Shown one piece after another: positions 26,264-34,786 of a stretch of 64,000 nucleotides of DNA. The DNA lies in NCBI RefSeq assembly GCF_946480305.1, contig NZ_CAMLJQ010000007.1, forward strand, positions 1 to 64,000, written 5' to 3'. The translations under genes were made by a program, and so were the position numbers. How positions within the stretch are numbered: position 1 is the stretch's first letter; every line of letters begins with the position of its first letter. The notes beneath the pieces are model-generated. The model was not told the DNA's origin and made no database searches. It saw only the letters and a program-made list of their open reading frames with translations. The DNA comes from an uncultured Caldimonas sp. (GTDB taxonomy: Bacteria > Pseudomonadota > Gammaproteobacteria > Burkholderiales > Burkholderiaceae).

Positions 26264-27576
26264 ACCGCATCGACGACACGCATGACGCGTCGCTGACCAG
26301 TTGGGTTGCGTCCGCCAACACACCGGACGCCGACTTTCCGATCCAGAACCTGCCGCTCGGCGTGTTCCGTCGCAAGGGCAGCAGCGAAACCTTCCGCCCC
26401 GGCGTGGCGATCGGCGACCAGGTGCTGGACCTGCTCGCCGCACGCGATGCCGGCGCCTTGCCCGGCGATGTGGGCGACACCTTGGCCGGCTGCGAGCGTG
26501 GCGAGCTGAACGCCTTCATGTCGCAGGGAAGGGCGGCGCGCGTCGCGCTGCGGCGAGCGCTGTCCGAAGGCCTGCGCAGCGGCAGCGTCCAGCAAGGCAA
26601 GCTGCAAGGCTGCCTCATCGCGCAAGCCGATGTGGAACATGCCGTGCCGTGCCGCATCGACGGCTACACCGACTTCTACACCGGCATCCACCACGCCACC
26701 GCGGTGGGCAAGCTGTTCCGCCCCGACAACCCACTGCTGCCGAACTACAAGTGGGTGCCGATCGGCTACCACGGCCGCACCTCGTCGATCGGGGTCAGCG
26801 GTCAGAGTTTTCGTCGCCCGCTCGGCCAGACCAAGGGGGCGGGGGACGTACCCGAGTTCGGCCCGAGCAAGCGGCTCGACTACGAGCTGGAGCTGGGCGC
26901 CTTCGTCGGTACCGGCAACCCGCTGGGCCGGCCTGTGAGCACGGCCGAGGCCGAGGACCACCTGTTCGGCCTCGTGCTGCTGAACGACTGGTCGGCGCGC
27001 GACCTTCAGGCCTGGGAGTACCAGCCGCTCGGCCCCTTCCTGGCCAAGAACTTCGCCACGACGATTTCGCCGTGGATCGTGACGATGGAGGCGTTGGAGC
27101 CGTTTCGCAGCCGGTTCGAACGGCCGACCGGTGACCCGCAGCCGTTGCCGTACCTCGACTCCGACTTCAACCGCGAGCACGGCGCCATCGACATCGAGCT
27201 GGAGGTCTGGTTGCAGACCGCCGCCATGCGCGAAGCCGGCATCGCGCCGCAGCGCCTGATGCAGTCCAACTTCAAGGACGCCTACTGGACGGTGGCCCAA
27301 ATGCTCGCCCACCACACGGTGAACGGCTGCAACCTGCAGCCCGGCGACCTGCTCGGCTCGGGCACCCAGTCCGGGCCCGGCGAGGACCAAGGTGGTTCGC
27401 TATTAGAACTAACGTGCGGTGGGCAAAAACAAGTGCGATTGGTGAACGGAGAGGCTCGCACTTTCCTGGCTGATGGAGATACTGTGCTGCTGCGAGCCCA
27501 TGCGCGCCGCAGCGGTTTCCGCACCATCGGCTTCGGCGATTGCGCCGGCACCGTGCTGCCTGCCGTCACGGCCTGA
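26260..27576 (+). CDS. fahA: Fumarylacetoacetase
   Basis: A 438-residue hydrolase that splits fumarylacetoacetate into fumarate and acetoacetate. The start ATG 26260 overlaps the hmgA stop. Metal-site residues are visible in [13 protein letters not shown] (Glu, Glu) and [15 protein letters not shown] (Asp); the C-terminal [14 protein letters not shown] motif is intact. Codons about 377-410 (27391-27490) use TTA, CTA, GAA, CAA and AAA far more than the rest of the gene while the protein sequence stays family-like, which suggests a short recombined segment. Confidence 0.96.
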   Translation: MNRIDDTHDASLTSWVASANTPDADFPIQNLPLGVFRRKGSSETFRPGVAIGDQVLDLLAARDAGALPGDVGDTLAGCERGELNAFMSQGRAARVALRRALSEGLRSGSVQQGKLQGCLIAQADVEHAVPCRIDGYTDFYTGIHHATAVGKLFRPDNPLLPNYKWVPIGYHGRTSSIGVSGQSFRRPLGQTKGAGDVPEFGPSKRLDYELELGAFVGTGNPLGRPVSTAEAEDHLFGLVLLNDWSARDLQAWEYQPLGPFLAKNFATTISPWIVTMEALEPFRSRFERPTGDPQPLPYLDSDFNREHGAIDIELEVWLQTAAMREAGIAPQRLMQSNFKDAYWTVAQMLAHHTVNGCNLQPGDLLGSGTQSGPGEDQGGSLLELTCGGQKQVRLVNGEARTFLADGDTVLLRAHARRSGFRTIGFGDCAGTVLPAVTA

Positions 27577-27658
27577 ACGCCCGCGGCACGACTCGCCCCA
27601 GGGAATTCCACCAAGAGAAGCCCGTCGCTTCCGACTACACGACTAGGAGACCCGACTG

Positions 27659-28690
27659 ATGAAGAAGACGCTCAAACTCTGCGCCCTGGCCTTCGCTGCA
27701 ATGGCCGCCAGCCTTGGCGCACAAGCCCAGGAAGTGACGCTCAAGGTGCACCACTTCTGGCCGGCGCCCGCGATGCCGCCCACCAAGATCCTGCAGCCGT
27801 GGTGCGACAAGATCGCGGCCGAGTCGAACAACCGCATGAAGTGCCAGGTGTTCCCGTCGATGCAGCTCGGTGGCACACCGGCGCAGCTGATCGACCAGGT
27901 GAAGGACGGCGTGGTCGACATCGCCTTCACGTTGCCCGGCTATACGGCGGGCCGCTTCCCCATCATGGAGGTGTTCGAGCTGCCCTTCATGACCAACTCG
28001 GCCGAGGCGGGCGCGAAGGCCGCGTGGGACTTCTATGGCAAGTACGCGCAGAAGGAATTCCCGGGCATCAAACCGCTGATGTTCAGCATCCACGACGAAG
28101 GCTACCTGCACACGCGCGACAAGCAGATCAAGACGATGGCCGACCTGCGCGGCCTGAAGTTCCGCGCGCCCACGCGCATGACCAACAAGCTGCTCGCCAC
28201 GCTGGGCGCCACGCCGGTGGCGATGCCGCTGCCGGCCGTGGCCGAGGCGGTCAACAAAGGCGTGATCGACGGCTTCCTGCTGCCCTGGGAGGTGATCCCC
28301 TCGGTCAAGCTGCACGAGATGGTGAAGTACCACTCCGAGACCGACGAGTCCAAGCCCGCGCTGTACTCGGCGGTGTTCATCCTCGCGATGAACCAGGCCA
28401 AGTACAACAGCCTGCCCGCCGATCTGAAGGCCATCATCGACCGCAACAGCGGCGCCGGACTGTCGGCCACGGCCGGCAGGATCTGGGACGAAAGCCAGGC
28501 CGTGGGGCGCAAGCCGGCCGTCGACCGTGGCAACACGTTCTACAAGATCCCGGCGTCGGAGGTCGACAACTGGATCAAGGCCTCCGCACCGCTGTACGAC
28601 GAGTGGGTCGGCAACATGGACAAGGCGGGCCTGCCCGGCAAGCAGATGCTGCAGGACGCGCGCGACCTGCTCGCCAAGTACAAGAAGTGA
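27659..28690 (+). CDS. TRAP transporter substrate-binding protein (DctP family)
   Basis: A 343-residue periplasmic binding protein with a signal peptide ending near AQAQ (residues 1-23). The conserved ligand-binding Arg region appears in LRGLKFRAPTRMTNKLLATL, followed by AVNKGVIDGFLLPWEV. It starts after an AGGAG site, 82 bp beyond fahA, and is followed by the DctQ and DctM membrane subunits. The position suggests it delivers an aromatic or aryl-acetic acid to the homogentisate pathway; the ligand is inference. Confidence 0.92.
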   Translation: MKKTLKLCALAFAAMAASLGAQAQEVTLKVHHFWPAPAMPPTKILQPWCDKIAAESNNRMKCQVFPSMQLGGTPAQLIDQVKDGVVDIAFTLPGYTAGRFPIMEVFELPFMTNSAEAGAKAAWDFYGKYAQKEFPGIKPLMFSIHDEGYLHTRDKQIKTMADLRGLKFRAPTRMTNKLLATLGATPVAMPLPAVAEAVNKGVIDGFLLPWEVIPSVKLHEMVKYHSETDESKPALYSAVFILAMNQAKYNSLPADLKAIIDRNSGAGLSATAGRIWDESQAVGRKPAVDRGNTFYKIPASEVDNWIKASAPLYDEWVGNMDKAGLPGKQMLQDARDLLAKYKK

Positions 28691-28786
28691 GGCCCGCGCG
28701 GGGTTTACCCCGTGCCGGAAGATGTCCCCAGGAGGGACAGTGACGGGGCGACGCCAGCGGGTGCTGCCGTCGCCCCGGGAGTTTTC

Positions 28787-29278
28787 ATGCTGAGCTTTCT
28801 ACGCATCACGGCGCAGTTGTTTGCGCTGGTGGCAGGCCTGTGCGCGAGCGCGGTCGCCTTTCTCACCGTGGCCAGCATCGCCGGCCGCTCGTTCTTCTCG
28901 TCACCGATCTCCGGCGACGTCGAGCTCACCCAGTTCGGCGTCGCGCTGTGCATCTCGCTGTGCCTGCCGTGGTGCCAGCTGCACGGCGGCAACATCATCG
29001 TCGACTTCTTCACCGTGCGGGCCTCGCGAGGGCTGCAGCGACGGCTCGACGGCATCGGGGCCGTGCTGCTGTCGGCCATGATGGCGCTGCTCGCGTGGCG
29101 CACGGCCGTGGGGGCCGAATCGGTGATGGAGTCCAACGAGACATCGATGATCCTCGGCCTGCCGATGTGGGTGGTCTATGCCGTGCTGGCCCCGGGCTTT
29201 GCGCTCACGCTGGTCATCGCGCTGTACCAGGCCTGGCATCACCTGCGCAACCGTGCATGGCCGGAGGTGGCAGCATGA
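28787..29278 (+). CDS. TRAP transporter small membrane subunit (DctQ family)
   Basis: A 163-residue protein with four hydrophobic segments (about residues 8-30, 42-62, 84-104 and 125-147), typical of DctQ. I chose ATG 28787 (MLSFLRITAQLF), just before the first membrane segment. It partners the large DctM subunit encoded 58 bp downstream in Na+- or H+-driven uptake of the ligand bound by the DctP protein. Confidence 0.9.
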   Translation: MLSFLRITAQLFALVAGLCASAVAFLTVASIAGRSFFSSPISGDVELTQFGVALCISLCLPWCQLHGGNIIVDFFTVRASRGLQRRLDGIGAVLLSAMMALLAWRTAVGAESVMESNETSMILGLPMWVVYAVLAPGFALTLVIALYQAWHHLRNRAWPEVAA

Positions 29279-29336
29279 GCGCGCCAGGCGGTTCCCAAGC
29301 GCGAATCCCTCGGCACGCAGTGCAAAGGGGCGTCCA

Positions 29337-30662
29337 ATGACTGGCACCACCATCGGCGTGCTGATGTTCGGCGCCATGCTGACGATGATGGCCTTGCGCG
29401 TGCCGATCGCCGCGGCCATGTTCATCCCCGGCGCCCTCGGCTACTGGGCGATGACGAGCGACCTCGCGCTGCTGAACACGCTCAAGGGCTCGGCGGTGGC
29501 GCGGCTGACCGTCTACGACCTGTCGGTGATCCCGCTGTTCCTGCTGATGGGGCAGTTCGCGACGCAGGGCGGGCTGTCACGTGCGCTGTTCAAGGCCGCG
29601 GCCGCGTTCATCGGGCACATCCGCGGGGGCCTGGGCATGGCGGCGGTGCTGGCCGCGGCCGCGTTCGGCGCGGTGTGCGGCTCGTCGGTCGCCACCTCGG
29701 CCACGATCGCGCAGGTGGCCTATCCTGAGATGAAGGCACACGGCTATGCCGGTCGTCTGTCGACCGGCGTGCTCGCCACCAGCGGCTCGCTCGGCATCCT
29801 GATTCCGCCGTCGGTGCCGCTGGTCGTCTACGCGATCCTCACCGAGCAGAACATCGCCAAGCTGTTCGCGGCGGCCTTCGTGCCCGGCGTGATTGCGGCG
29901 CTGGGCTACATCGTCGTGATCGCGCTGTACTGCCGCGCACGGCCGGACATGGCCCAACCCACGGAACCGATGCCCTGGAACGAGCGCTGGAAGGCGCTGC
30001 TCGGCGTGTGGCCGATCGCGACGATCTTCGTCGTCGTGTTCGGTGGCATCTACTTCGGCTACTTCACGCCGACTGAAGGCGCGGCGGTGGGGGCCATCGG
30101 CACCTTCGTTGCCGGGCTGGCCAAGCGTGAACTCACGCTGCAGGGCGTGAAGCGGTCCTTCCTCGGCATGGCCGAAACCTCGGCGATGGTCTTCATGATC
30201 TTCCTCGGTGCCGACATGATGAACGCGTCGCTGGCGCTGACACAGATGCCGGCCAACCTCGCGCAGTGGGTGTCGGGGCTGGAGATCGCGCCGCTGGTGA
30301 TCATCGGCTGCGTGCTGGTGTTCTACGTGATCCTCGGCTGCGTGATGGACGAGTTGTCGATGGTGCTGCTGACCATCCCGGTGCTGTTCCCGGCCATCAT
30401 GGGCCTGGACCTGTGGGGGCTCGGCGCGCAGGACAAGGCGATCTGGTTCGGCATCCTGGTGCTGATGGTGGTGCAGATCGGCCTCGTTGCGCCGCCAGTG
30501 GGGCTCAACGTCTACGTGGTCAACAGCATCTGCAAGGACGTGCCGATGGCCGAGACCTACAAAGGCGTGCTGCCCTTCCTGTTGAGCGACGTGCTGCGCG
30601 TGCTGGTGCTGCTGTTCGTGCCGGGCCTGAGCCTGGGCGCGGTCTGGTGGCTGTTCAACTGA
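29337..30662 (+). CDS. TRAP transporter large permease (DctM family)
   Basis: A 441-residue membrane protein with about a dozen hydrophobic segments. It is the transport-catalysing subunit. Family features include GGLGMAAVLAAAAFGAVCGS and STGVLATSGSLGILIPPSVP, and near the C-terminus IGLVAPPVGLNVYVVNSI. Its last 8 bases overlap the 3' end of the convergent Gfo/Idh/MocA gene. It completes the DctPQM set. Confidence 0.94.
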   Translation: MTGTTIGVLMFGAMLTMMALRVPIAAAMFIPGALGYWAMTSDLALLNTLKGSAVARLTVYDLSVIPLFLLMGQFATQGGLSRALFKAAAAFIGHIRGGLGMAAVLAAAAFGAVCGSSVATSATIAQVAYPEMKAHGYAGRLSTGVLATSGSLGILIPPSVPLVVYAILTEQNIAKLFAAAFVPGVIAALGYIVVIALYCRARPDMAQPTEPMPWNERWKALLGVWPIATIFVVVFGGIYFGYFTPTEGAAVGAIGTFVAGLAKRELTLQGVKRSFLGMAETSAMVFMIFLGADMMNASLALTQMPANLAQWVSGLEIAPLVIIGCVLVFYVILGCVMDELSMVLLTIPVLFPAIMGLDLWGLGAQDKAIWFGILVLMVVQIGLVAPPVGLNVYVVNSICKDVPMAETYKGVLPFLLSDVLRVLVLLFVPGLSLGAVWWLFN

Positions 30663-31638
30663 GCGTGCGGCGCAACGCGGCGAAGATCGCGTCGAGCGCC
30701 TCGGCCTGTTCCAGCGCGTCGTCCAGTCCCCAGCGCAGCGGCTCCTCGCCGCGCACGGCCCGCTCGAAGTGGGCCGCCATCAGCATGTAGTGGTCGACCG
30801 GGGCGAAGCGCTCGATGCGTTGCGCCCCGTCGACCGTGACGTGCAGCTCCGCCTCCACGTTCTTCGCGACGAAGGGGTTGGGCAGGCGCAACTGCCCGCG
30901 CGTGCCGATCGCCTCGAAGTGGATGTCCAGCGCCGGCAACGTGAGCCCGCAATCCAGGTGCGCCAGCACGTCCCCGAACTGCAACACCGCGTGCACCAGC
31001 ACGTCGACGCCTCGCTCGCTGTGGCGGCCGCGGGCATCCAGCACGCGAGGCGATGAGCCCGCGAGCAGCCGCATCAGGCTCAATGGGTAGCAGCCCACGT
31101 CGTAGAGTGCGCCGCCGCCAAGTGCCGGGTCCCAGCGACTGTCGTCCGGCTTGTCGAGCCGGAAGCCGAAGGCGCCCCGCATCAGCTGCAGTTCACCCAG
31201 TTCGCCGCTGCGCACGATCTCCAGGGCACGGTCGATCTGCGGGTGATAGCGGTACATGAACGCCTCGTGCACCAGGCGGCCAGCCTTTTGCTGCGCCTCC
31301 TGCATGCGTCGCACCTCGACCGCGTTCAGCGCCAGCGGCTTTTCGCACAGCACGTGCTTGCCGGCTTCCAGTGCGGCCTGCGTCCACGGCAGGTGGGCGC
31401 TGTTGTGCAGGCCGATATAGATCGCGTCGACGTCGTCGCGCAGCAGAAGCTCGGCATAGGGCAGCGCTTCGCCGATGCCGTGCCGCGCGGCAAATGCGCG
31501 CCCGCGCTCGGCATCCCGGCAGCCGATCGCCACGATGGGCGCGCCGCGCGCCCGTAGCGCCGGAATGAGGGCTTCCTCTGTGATGCGTCCGGCGCCCAGC
31601 AGGCCCCAGCGCAGGGAACGGGTGGTGGTGTCGCTCAT
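30655..31638 (-). CDS. Gfo/Idh/MocA-family oxidoreductase
   Basis: A 327-residue NAD(P)-dependent oxidoreductase. The N-terminal Rossmann motif is WGLLGAGRITEEALIPALRA, and the catalytic-lysine motif is LCEKPLALNAVEV. The C-terminal domain holds GGGALYDVGCYPLSLMRLLA, as in dimeric dihydrodiol dehydrogenase/trans-1,2-dihydrobenzene-type or sugar dehydrogenases. Substrate unknown. It is convergent with, and overlaps, the TRAP permease gene, so it is probably not part of that operon. Confidence 0.88.
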   Translation of the reverse strand: MSDTTTRSLRWGLLGAGRITEEALIPALRARGAPIVAIGCRDAERGRAFAARHGIGEALPYAELLLRDDVDAIYIGLHNSAHLPWTQAALEAGKHVLCEKPLALNAVEVRRMQEAQQKAGRLVHEAFMYRYHPQIDRALEIVRSGELGELQLMRGAFGFRLDKPDDSRWDPALGGGALYDVGCYPLSLMRLLAGSSPRVLDARGRHSERGVDVLVHAVLQFGDVLAHLDCGLTLPALDIHFEAIGTRGQLRLPNPFVAKNVEAELHVTVDGAQRIERFAPVDHYMLMAAHFERAVRGEEPLRWGLDDALEQAEALDAIFAALRRTLS

Positions 31639-31879
31639 GCGGCCGATTGTGGCGGGCCGGAGTTACATCGGGGTATCGAAGGGCAACGCCCGCGGGCTCT
31701 GGTTCCATGTAGGAGCGGGCACAAGAACGGGCTCAGCTCGCGGCCTCATGGTGCATCCGGGCGCACGCGTTTGGACGCGCGCGGGAGCCGGTGCACCGCT
31801 TGCGCCGCATCAAGCACAGGCTTGGGTCGTTTGCAGCGCCCGGACCCACCAAAAAGCCTGGCACAGGCTTTGCGTAGAC

Positions 31880-31891
31880 ATGACTCGTCAT
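31880..31891. promoter_or_regulatory. Palindrome upstream of GntR gene
   Basis: ATGAC-TC-GTCAT, ending 16 bases before the GntR start. Short palindromes of this size are usual for GntR/HutC proteins, so autoregulation is plausible. The 269-bp gap (31639-31907) holds nothing else I can name. Confidence 0.45.
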
Positions 31892-31907
31892 AACAAGTGA
31901 GGCGAGC

Positions 31908-32723
31908 ATGAACAAGCCTGCTTCGGCTGCCACGAGGGTGGTGCCCCTGCATCAGGCGCCGACCCCGGCGCGCGACGTCCTGCAACCGCAGTCGCCGATG
32001 CCGCTGTACGAGCAGATCAAGGAGCTGCTGCGCGGGCGCATCCTCGACGGCAGCTACCAGCCGCACCAGCAGATGCCCTCCGAGGCCGAGATGATGGCGG
32101 CCTTCGACGTGAGCCGCATCACGGTGCGGCAGGCGCTCAACGACCTGCAGAACGAAGGCCTGATCTTCCGCATCCATGGCAAGGGCACCTTCGTCTCCAA
32201 ACCCAAGGCCTTCCAGGACCTGGGGCGCCTGCAAGGCTTCGGCGAGGCGATGCGGCAGATGGGCTACGAGACCTTCTCGCGCGTGCTGTCGATCAAGAGC
32301 ATCGCGCCCCCGGCAGGCGTGCAGGAGCGCCTGCAACTGCCCAAGCGCGCCAAGGTCACCGAACTGCAGCGGGTGCGCTTCCTCAACCGCGAGCCGATCT
32401 CGCTCGACATCACCTACCTGCCTGTGTCGATCGGCACCCGGCTCGCCAAGGAAGACCTGGCCGCACGCGACGTGTTCGTGATCCTGGAGAACGACTACGG
32501 CCTGTCGCTCGGGCATGCCGACCTGCAGATCGGCTCCACGCTCGCCGACGAGGCGCTCGCCTCGCAGTTGAAGGTCGAGGAGGGCTCGCCGGTGCTCTTC
32601 ATCGAACGCACCACGCACATGGCCGACGGCACGCCGATCGACTACGAGCACCTGTACTACCGCGGTGACGCCTTCCAGTACAAGGTGCGCGTCGATCGTG
32701 TGCCCCTGCCCGTTGCTCGCTGA
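31908..32723 (+). CDS. GntR-family regulator with UTRA domain
   Basis: A 271-residue HutC-subfamily regulator. The winged helix is at about residues 32-100 (PLYEQIKELLRGRILDGSYQ, PSEAEMMAAFDVSRITVRQA, RIHGKGTFVSKP), followed by a UTRA effector domain (about 115-265; RVRFLNREPISLDITYLPVS, GSPVLFIERTTHMADGTPID). It sits 74 bp upstream of, and on the same strand as, the AprA-like gene at the head of a ten-gene set, and is the obvious candidate controller. Effector unknown. Confidence 0.92.
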   Translation: MNKPASAATRVVPLHQAPTPARDVLQPQSPMPLYEQIKELLRGRILDGSYQPHQQMPSEAEMMAAFDVSRITVRQALNDLQNEGLIFRIHGKGTFVSKPKAFQDLGRLQGFGEAMRQMGYETFSRVLSIKSIAPPAGVQERLQLPKRAKVTELQRVRFLNREPISLDITYLPVSIGTRLAKEDLAARDVFVILENDYGLSLGHADLQIGSTLADEALASQLKVEEGSPVLFIERTTHMADGTPIDYEHLYYRGDAFQYKVRVDRVPLPVAR

Positions 32724-32797
32724 CTGCATGAGCACATACGGAATGCTTCCTTCCCCCGCGGCCCATGCCACGGACACACTCGTTGAAGAGGACTGAG

Positions 32798-34528
32798 ATG
32801 AACACGATCGAACTCGAATACGACATCGTCGTCGTCGGCGGTGGAACCGGCGGCCCCATGGCCGCGGTGAAGGCCAAGGAGAAGGACCCGAAGCTGCGCG
32901 TGCTGCTGCTCGACAAGGCGAACGTCAAGCGCAGCGGCGCCATCAGCATGGGCATGGACGGCCTCAACAACGCCGTGATCCCCGGCCATGCGACGCCCGA
33001 GCAGTACACCAAGGAGATCACCGTCGCCAACGACGGCATCGTCGACCAGAAGGGCGTGTACGCGTACGCCGCCAACAGCTACGCGATGATCCAGGAGCTC
33101 GACCGCTGGGGCGTGAAGTTCGAGAAGGACGAGACCGGCGACTACGCGGTGCGCAAGGTGCACCACCTCGGCAGCTACGTGCTGCCGATGCCCGAAGGCC
33201 ACCACATGAAGCGCGTGCTGTACCGGCAGTTGAAGCGCGCACGCGTCGAGATCACCAACCGCGTGGTCGCCACGCGGCTGCTCACCGGCCCCAGAGGCGA
33301 GATCGCCGGCGTGATGGGCTTCGACTGCCGCACCGCCGACTTCTACGTGATCAAGGCCAAGGCGGTGGTGATCTGCACCGGCGCGGCGGGCCGGCTGGGG
33401 CTGCCCGCTTCAGGCTACCTGTGGGGCACCTACGAGAACCCCACCAACTGCGGCGACGGCCACGCGATGGCCTACCACGCAGGCGCGGAGCTGACCAACC
33501 TGGAGTGCTTCCAGATCAACCCGCTGATCAAGGACTACAACGGCCCGGCCTGCGCCTACGTGACCGGCCCCTTCGGCGGCTACACCGCCAACGCCACCGG
33601 CGAGCGCTTCATCGAGTGCGACTACTGGAGCGGCCAGATGATGCTGGAGTTCTTCAACGAACTCGAAGGCGGCAAGGGCCCCGTGTTCCTGAAGCTCGAC
33701 CACCTGGCCGAAGAAACGATCAGCGAGATCGAGCACATCCTGCACACCAACGAGCGGCCCAGCCGCGGGCGCTTCCACGAGCAGCGCGGCACCAACTACC
33801 GCGAGCGCATGATCGAGATGCACATCTCCGAGATCGGCTTTTGTAGCGGTCACAGCGCATCGGGCATCTGGACCAACGAGCGCGGCGAGTGCTCCATCCC
33901 TGGCCTGTATGCGGCCGGTGATTGCGCCAGCATTCCGCACAACTACATGCTGGGCGCCTTCGTCTACGGCAAGTTCTGCGGCGAGAACGCGGCCGACTAT
34001 GTGAGCGGCATCGAGCAGCCCGGCGTCGAAAGCGAGCGCGTGCAGGCCGAGCGCGAGCGCGTGTGGGCGCCGCTCGCGCGCACCGAGGGGCCCACGCCCT
34101 TCCAGGTGGAATACAAGACGCGCCGCTTCGTCAACGACTACCTGCAGCCGCCCAAGGTCACGCGCAAGATGGAGATCGGCCTGCAGCGCTTCGACGAGAT
34201 CCACGACGACCTGGCCCACATGAGCGCCGCCAACCCGCACGAGCTGATGCGCGCGATGGAGGCCTACACCATCCGCGACTGCGCCGAGCTGGCCGCGCGT
34301 GCCTCGCTGTACCGCACCGAAAGCCGCTGGGGCCTGTACCACCTGTGCGTCGACCACCCCGAGAAGGACGACGAGCAGTGGTTCTGCCATACCAACGTGA
34401 AGTGCGCAGAGAACGGGCAGGCGCAGTTCCGCAAGCGCGAGATCGAGCCCTACTTCATCCAGCTCAACGAGCAGGAGAGGACCGCCTACCAGCGCCTGCG
34501 CGTCGCCAGCGCCCCCCAAGCCGCCTGA
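32798..34528 (+). CDS. AprA-like FAD flavoprotein (fumarate reductase/APS reductase alpha superfamily)
   Basis: A 576-residue flavoprotein. The FAD-binding N-terminus DIVVVGGGTGGPMAAVKAKE (GGGTGG, 14-19) is followed by VKRSGAISMGMDGLNNAV, which resembles the RSGAV motif of adenylylsulfate reductase alpha more than fumarate reductase. Further on come MHISEIGFCSGHSASGIWTN and IPGLYAAGDCA, also AprA-like. It is followed 14 bp later by an AprB-like ferredoxin, the same partnership as dissimilatory APS reductase. However, no sat, qmo, dsr or cys genes are nearby, so the substrate may not be APS. Cytoplasmic, with no signal peptide. Confidence 0.85.
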   Translation: MNTIELEYDIVVVGGGTGGPMAAVKAKEKDPKLRVLLLDKANVKRSGAISMGMDGLNNAVIPGHATPEQYTKEITVANDGIVDQKGVYAYAANSYAMIQELDRWGVKFEKDETGDYAVRKVHHLGSYVLPMPEGHHMKRVLYRQLKRARVEITNRVVATRLLTGPRGEIAGVMGFDCRTADFYVIKAKAVVICTGAAGRLGLPASGYLWGTYENPTNCGDGHAMAYHAGAELTNLECFQINPLIKDYNGPACAYVTGPFGGYTANATGERFIECDYWSGQMMLEFFNELEGGKGPVFLKLDHLAEETISEIEHILHTNERPSRGRFHEQRGTNYRERMIEMHISEIGFCSGHSASGIWTNERGECSIPGLYAAGDCASIPHNYMLGAFVYGKFCGENAADYVSGIEQPGVESERVQAERERVWAPLARTEGPTPFQVEYKTRRFVNDYLQPPKVTRKMEIGLQRFDEIHDDLAHMSAANPHELMRAMEAYTIRDCAELAARASLYRTESRWGLYHLCVDHPEKDDEQWFCHTNVKCAENGQAQFRKREIEPYFIQLNEQERTAYQRLRVASAPQAA

Positions 34529-34542
34529 ACAGGAGCCAAGCC

Positions 34543-34776
34543 ATGACCATCGCCCTGACCCGTACCCAGGCCCCCGTCGTCGTCGACGAGGACAAGTGCA
34601 TCGCCGACAAGGGCTGCACCGTGTGCGTCGACGTCTGCCCGCTCGACGTGCTGGCGATCGACCCGACCCGCGACAAGGCCTACATGAAGTTCGACGAATG
34701 CTGGTACTGCATGCCGTGCGAGAAGGACTGCCCGACCGGCGCGGTGCACGTGAACATCCCCTACCTGGTGCGCTGA
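34543..34776 (+). CDS. AprB-like 2[4Fe-4S] ferredoxin
   Basis: A 77-residue ferredoxin with eight cysteines (19, 25, 28, 32 and 53, 56, 59, 63) in CIADKGCTVCVDVCP and CWYCMPCEKDCP. The DECWYC...CPTGAV pattern and the Tyr-rich C-terminus (NIPYLVR) match the N-terminal half of APS reductase beta, but the long C-terminal tail that wraps around AprA in the known enzyme is missing. It probably passes electrons to or from the flavoprotein encoded just upstream. Confidence 0.9.
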   Translation: MTIALTRTQAPVVVDEDKCIADKGCTVCVDVCPLDVLAIDPTRDKAYMKFDECWYCMPCEKDCPTGAVHVNIPYLVR

Positions 34777-34786
34777 GGGAGCAGCC

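Noticed and set aside
32798..34528. AprA-like protein as succinate dehydrogenase or fumarate reductase flavoprotein
   Set aside because: No sdhB/C/D partners; the following ferredoxin is AprB-like and the RSGAIS motif is closer to AprA.
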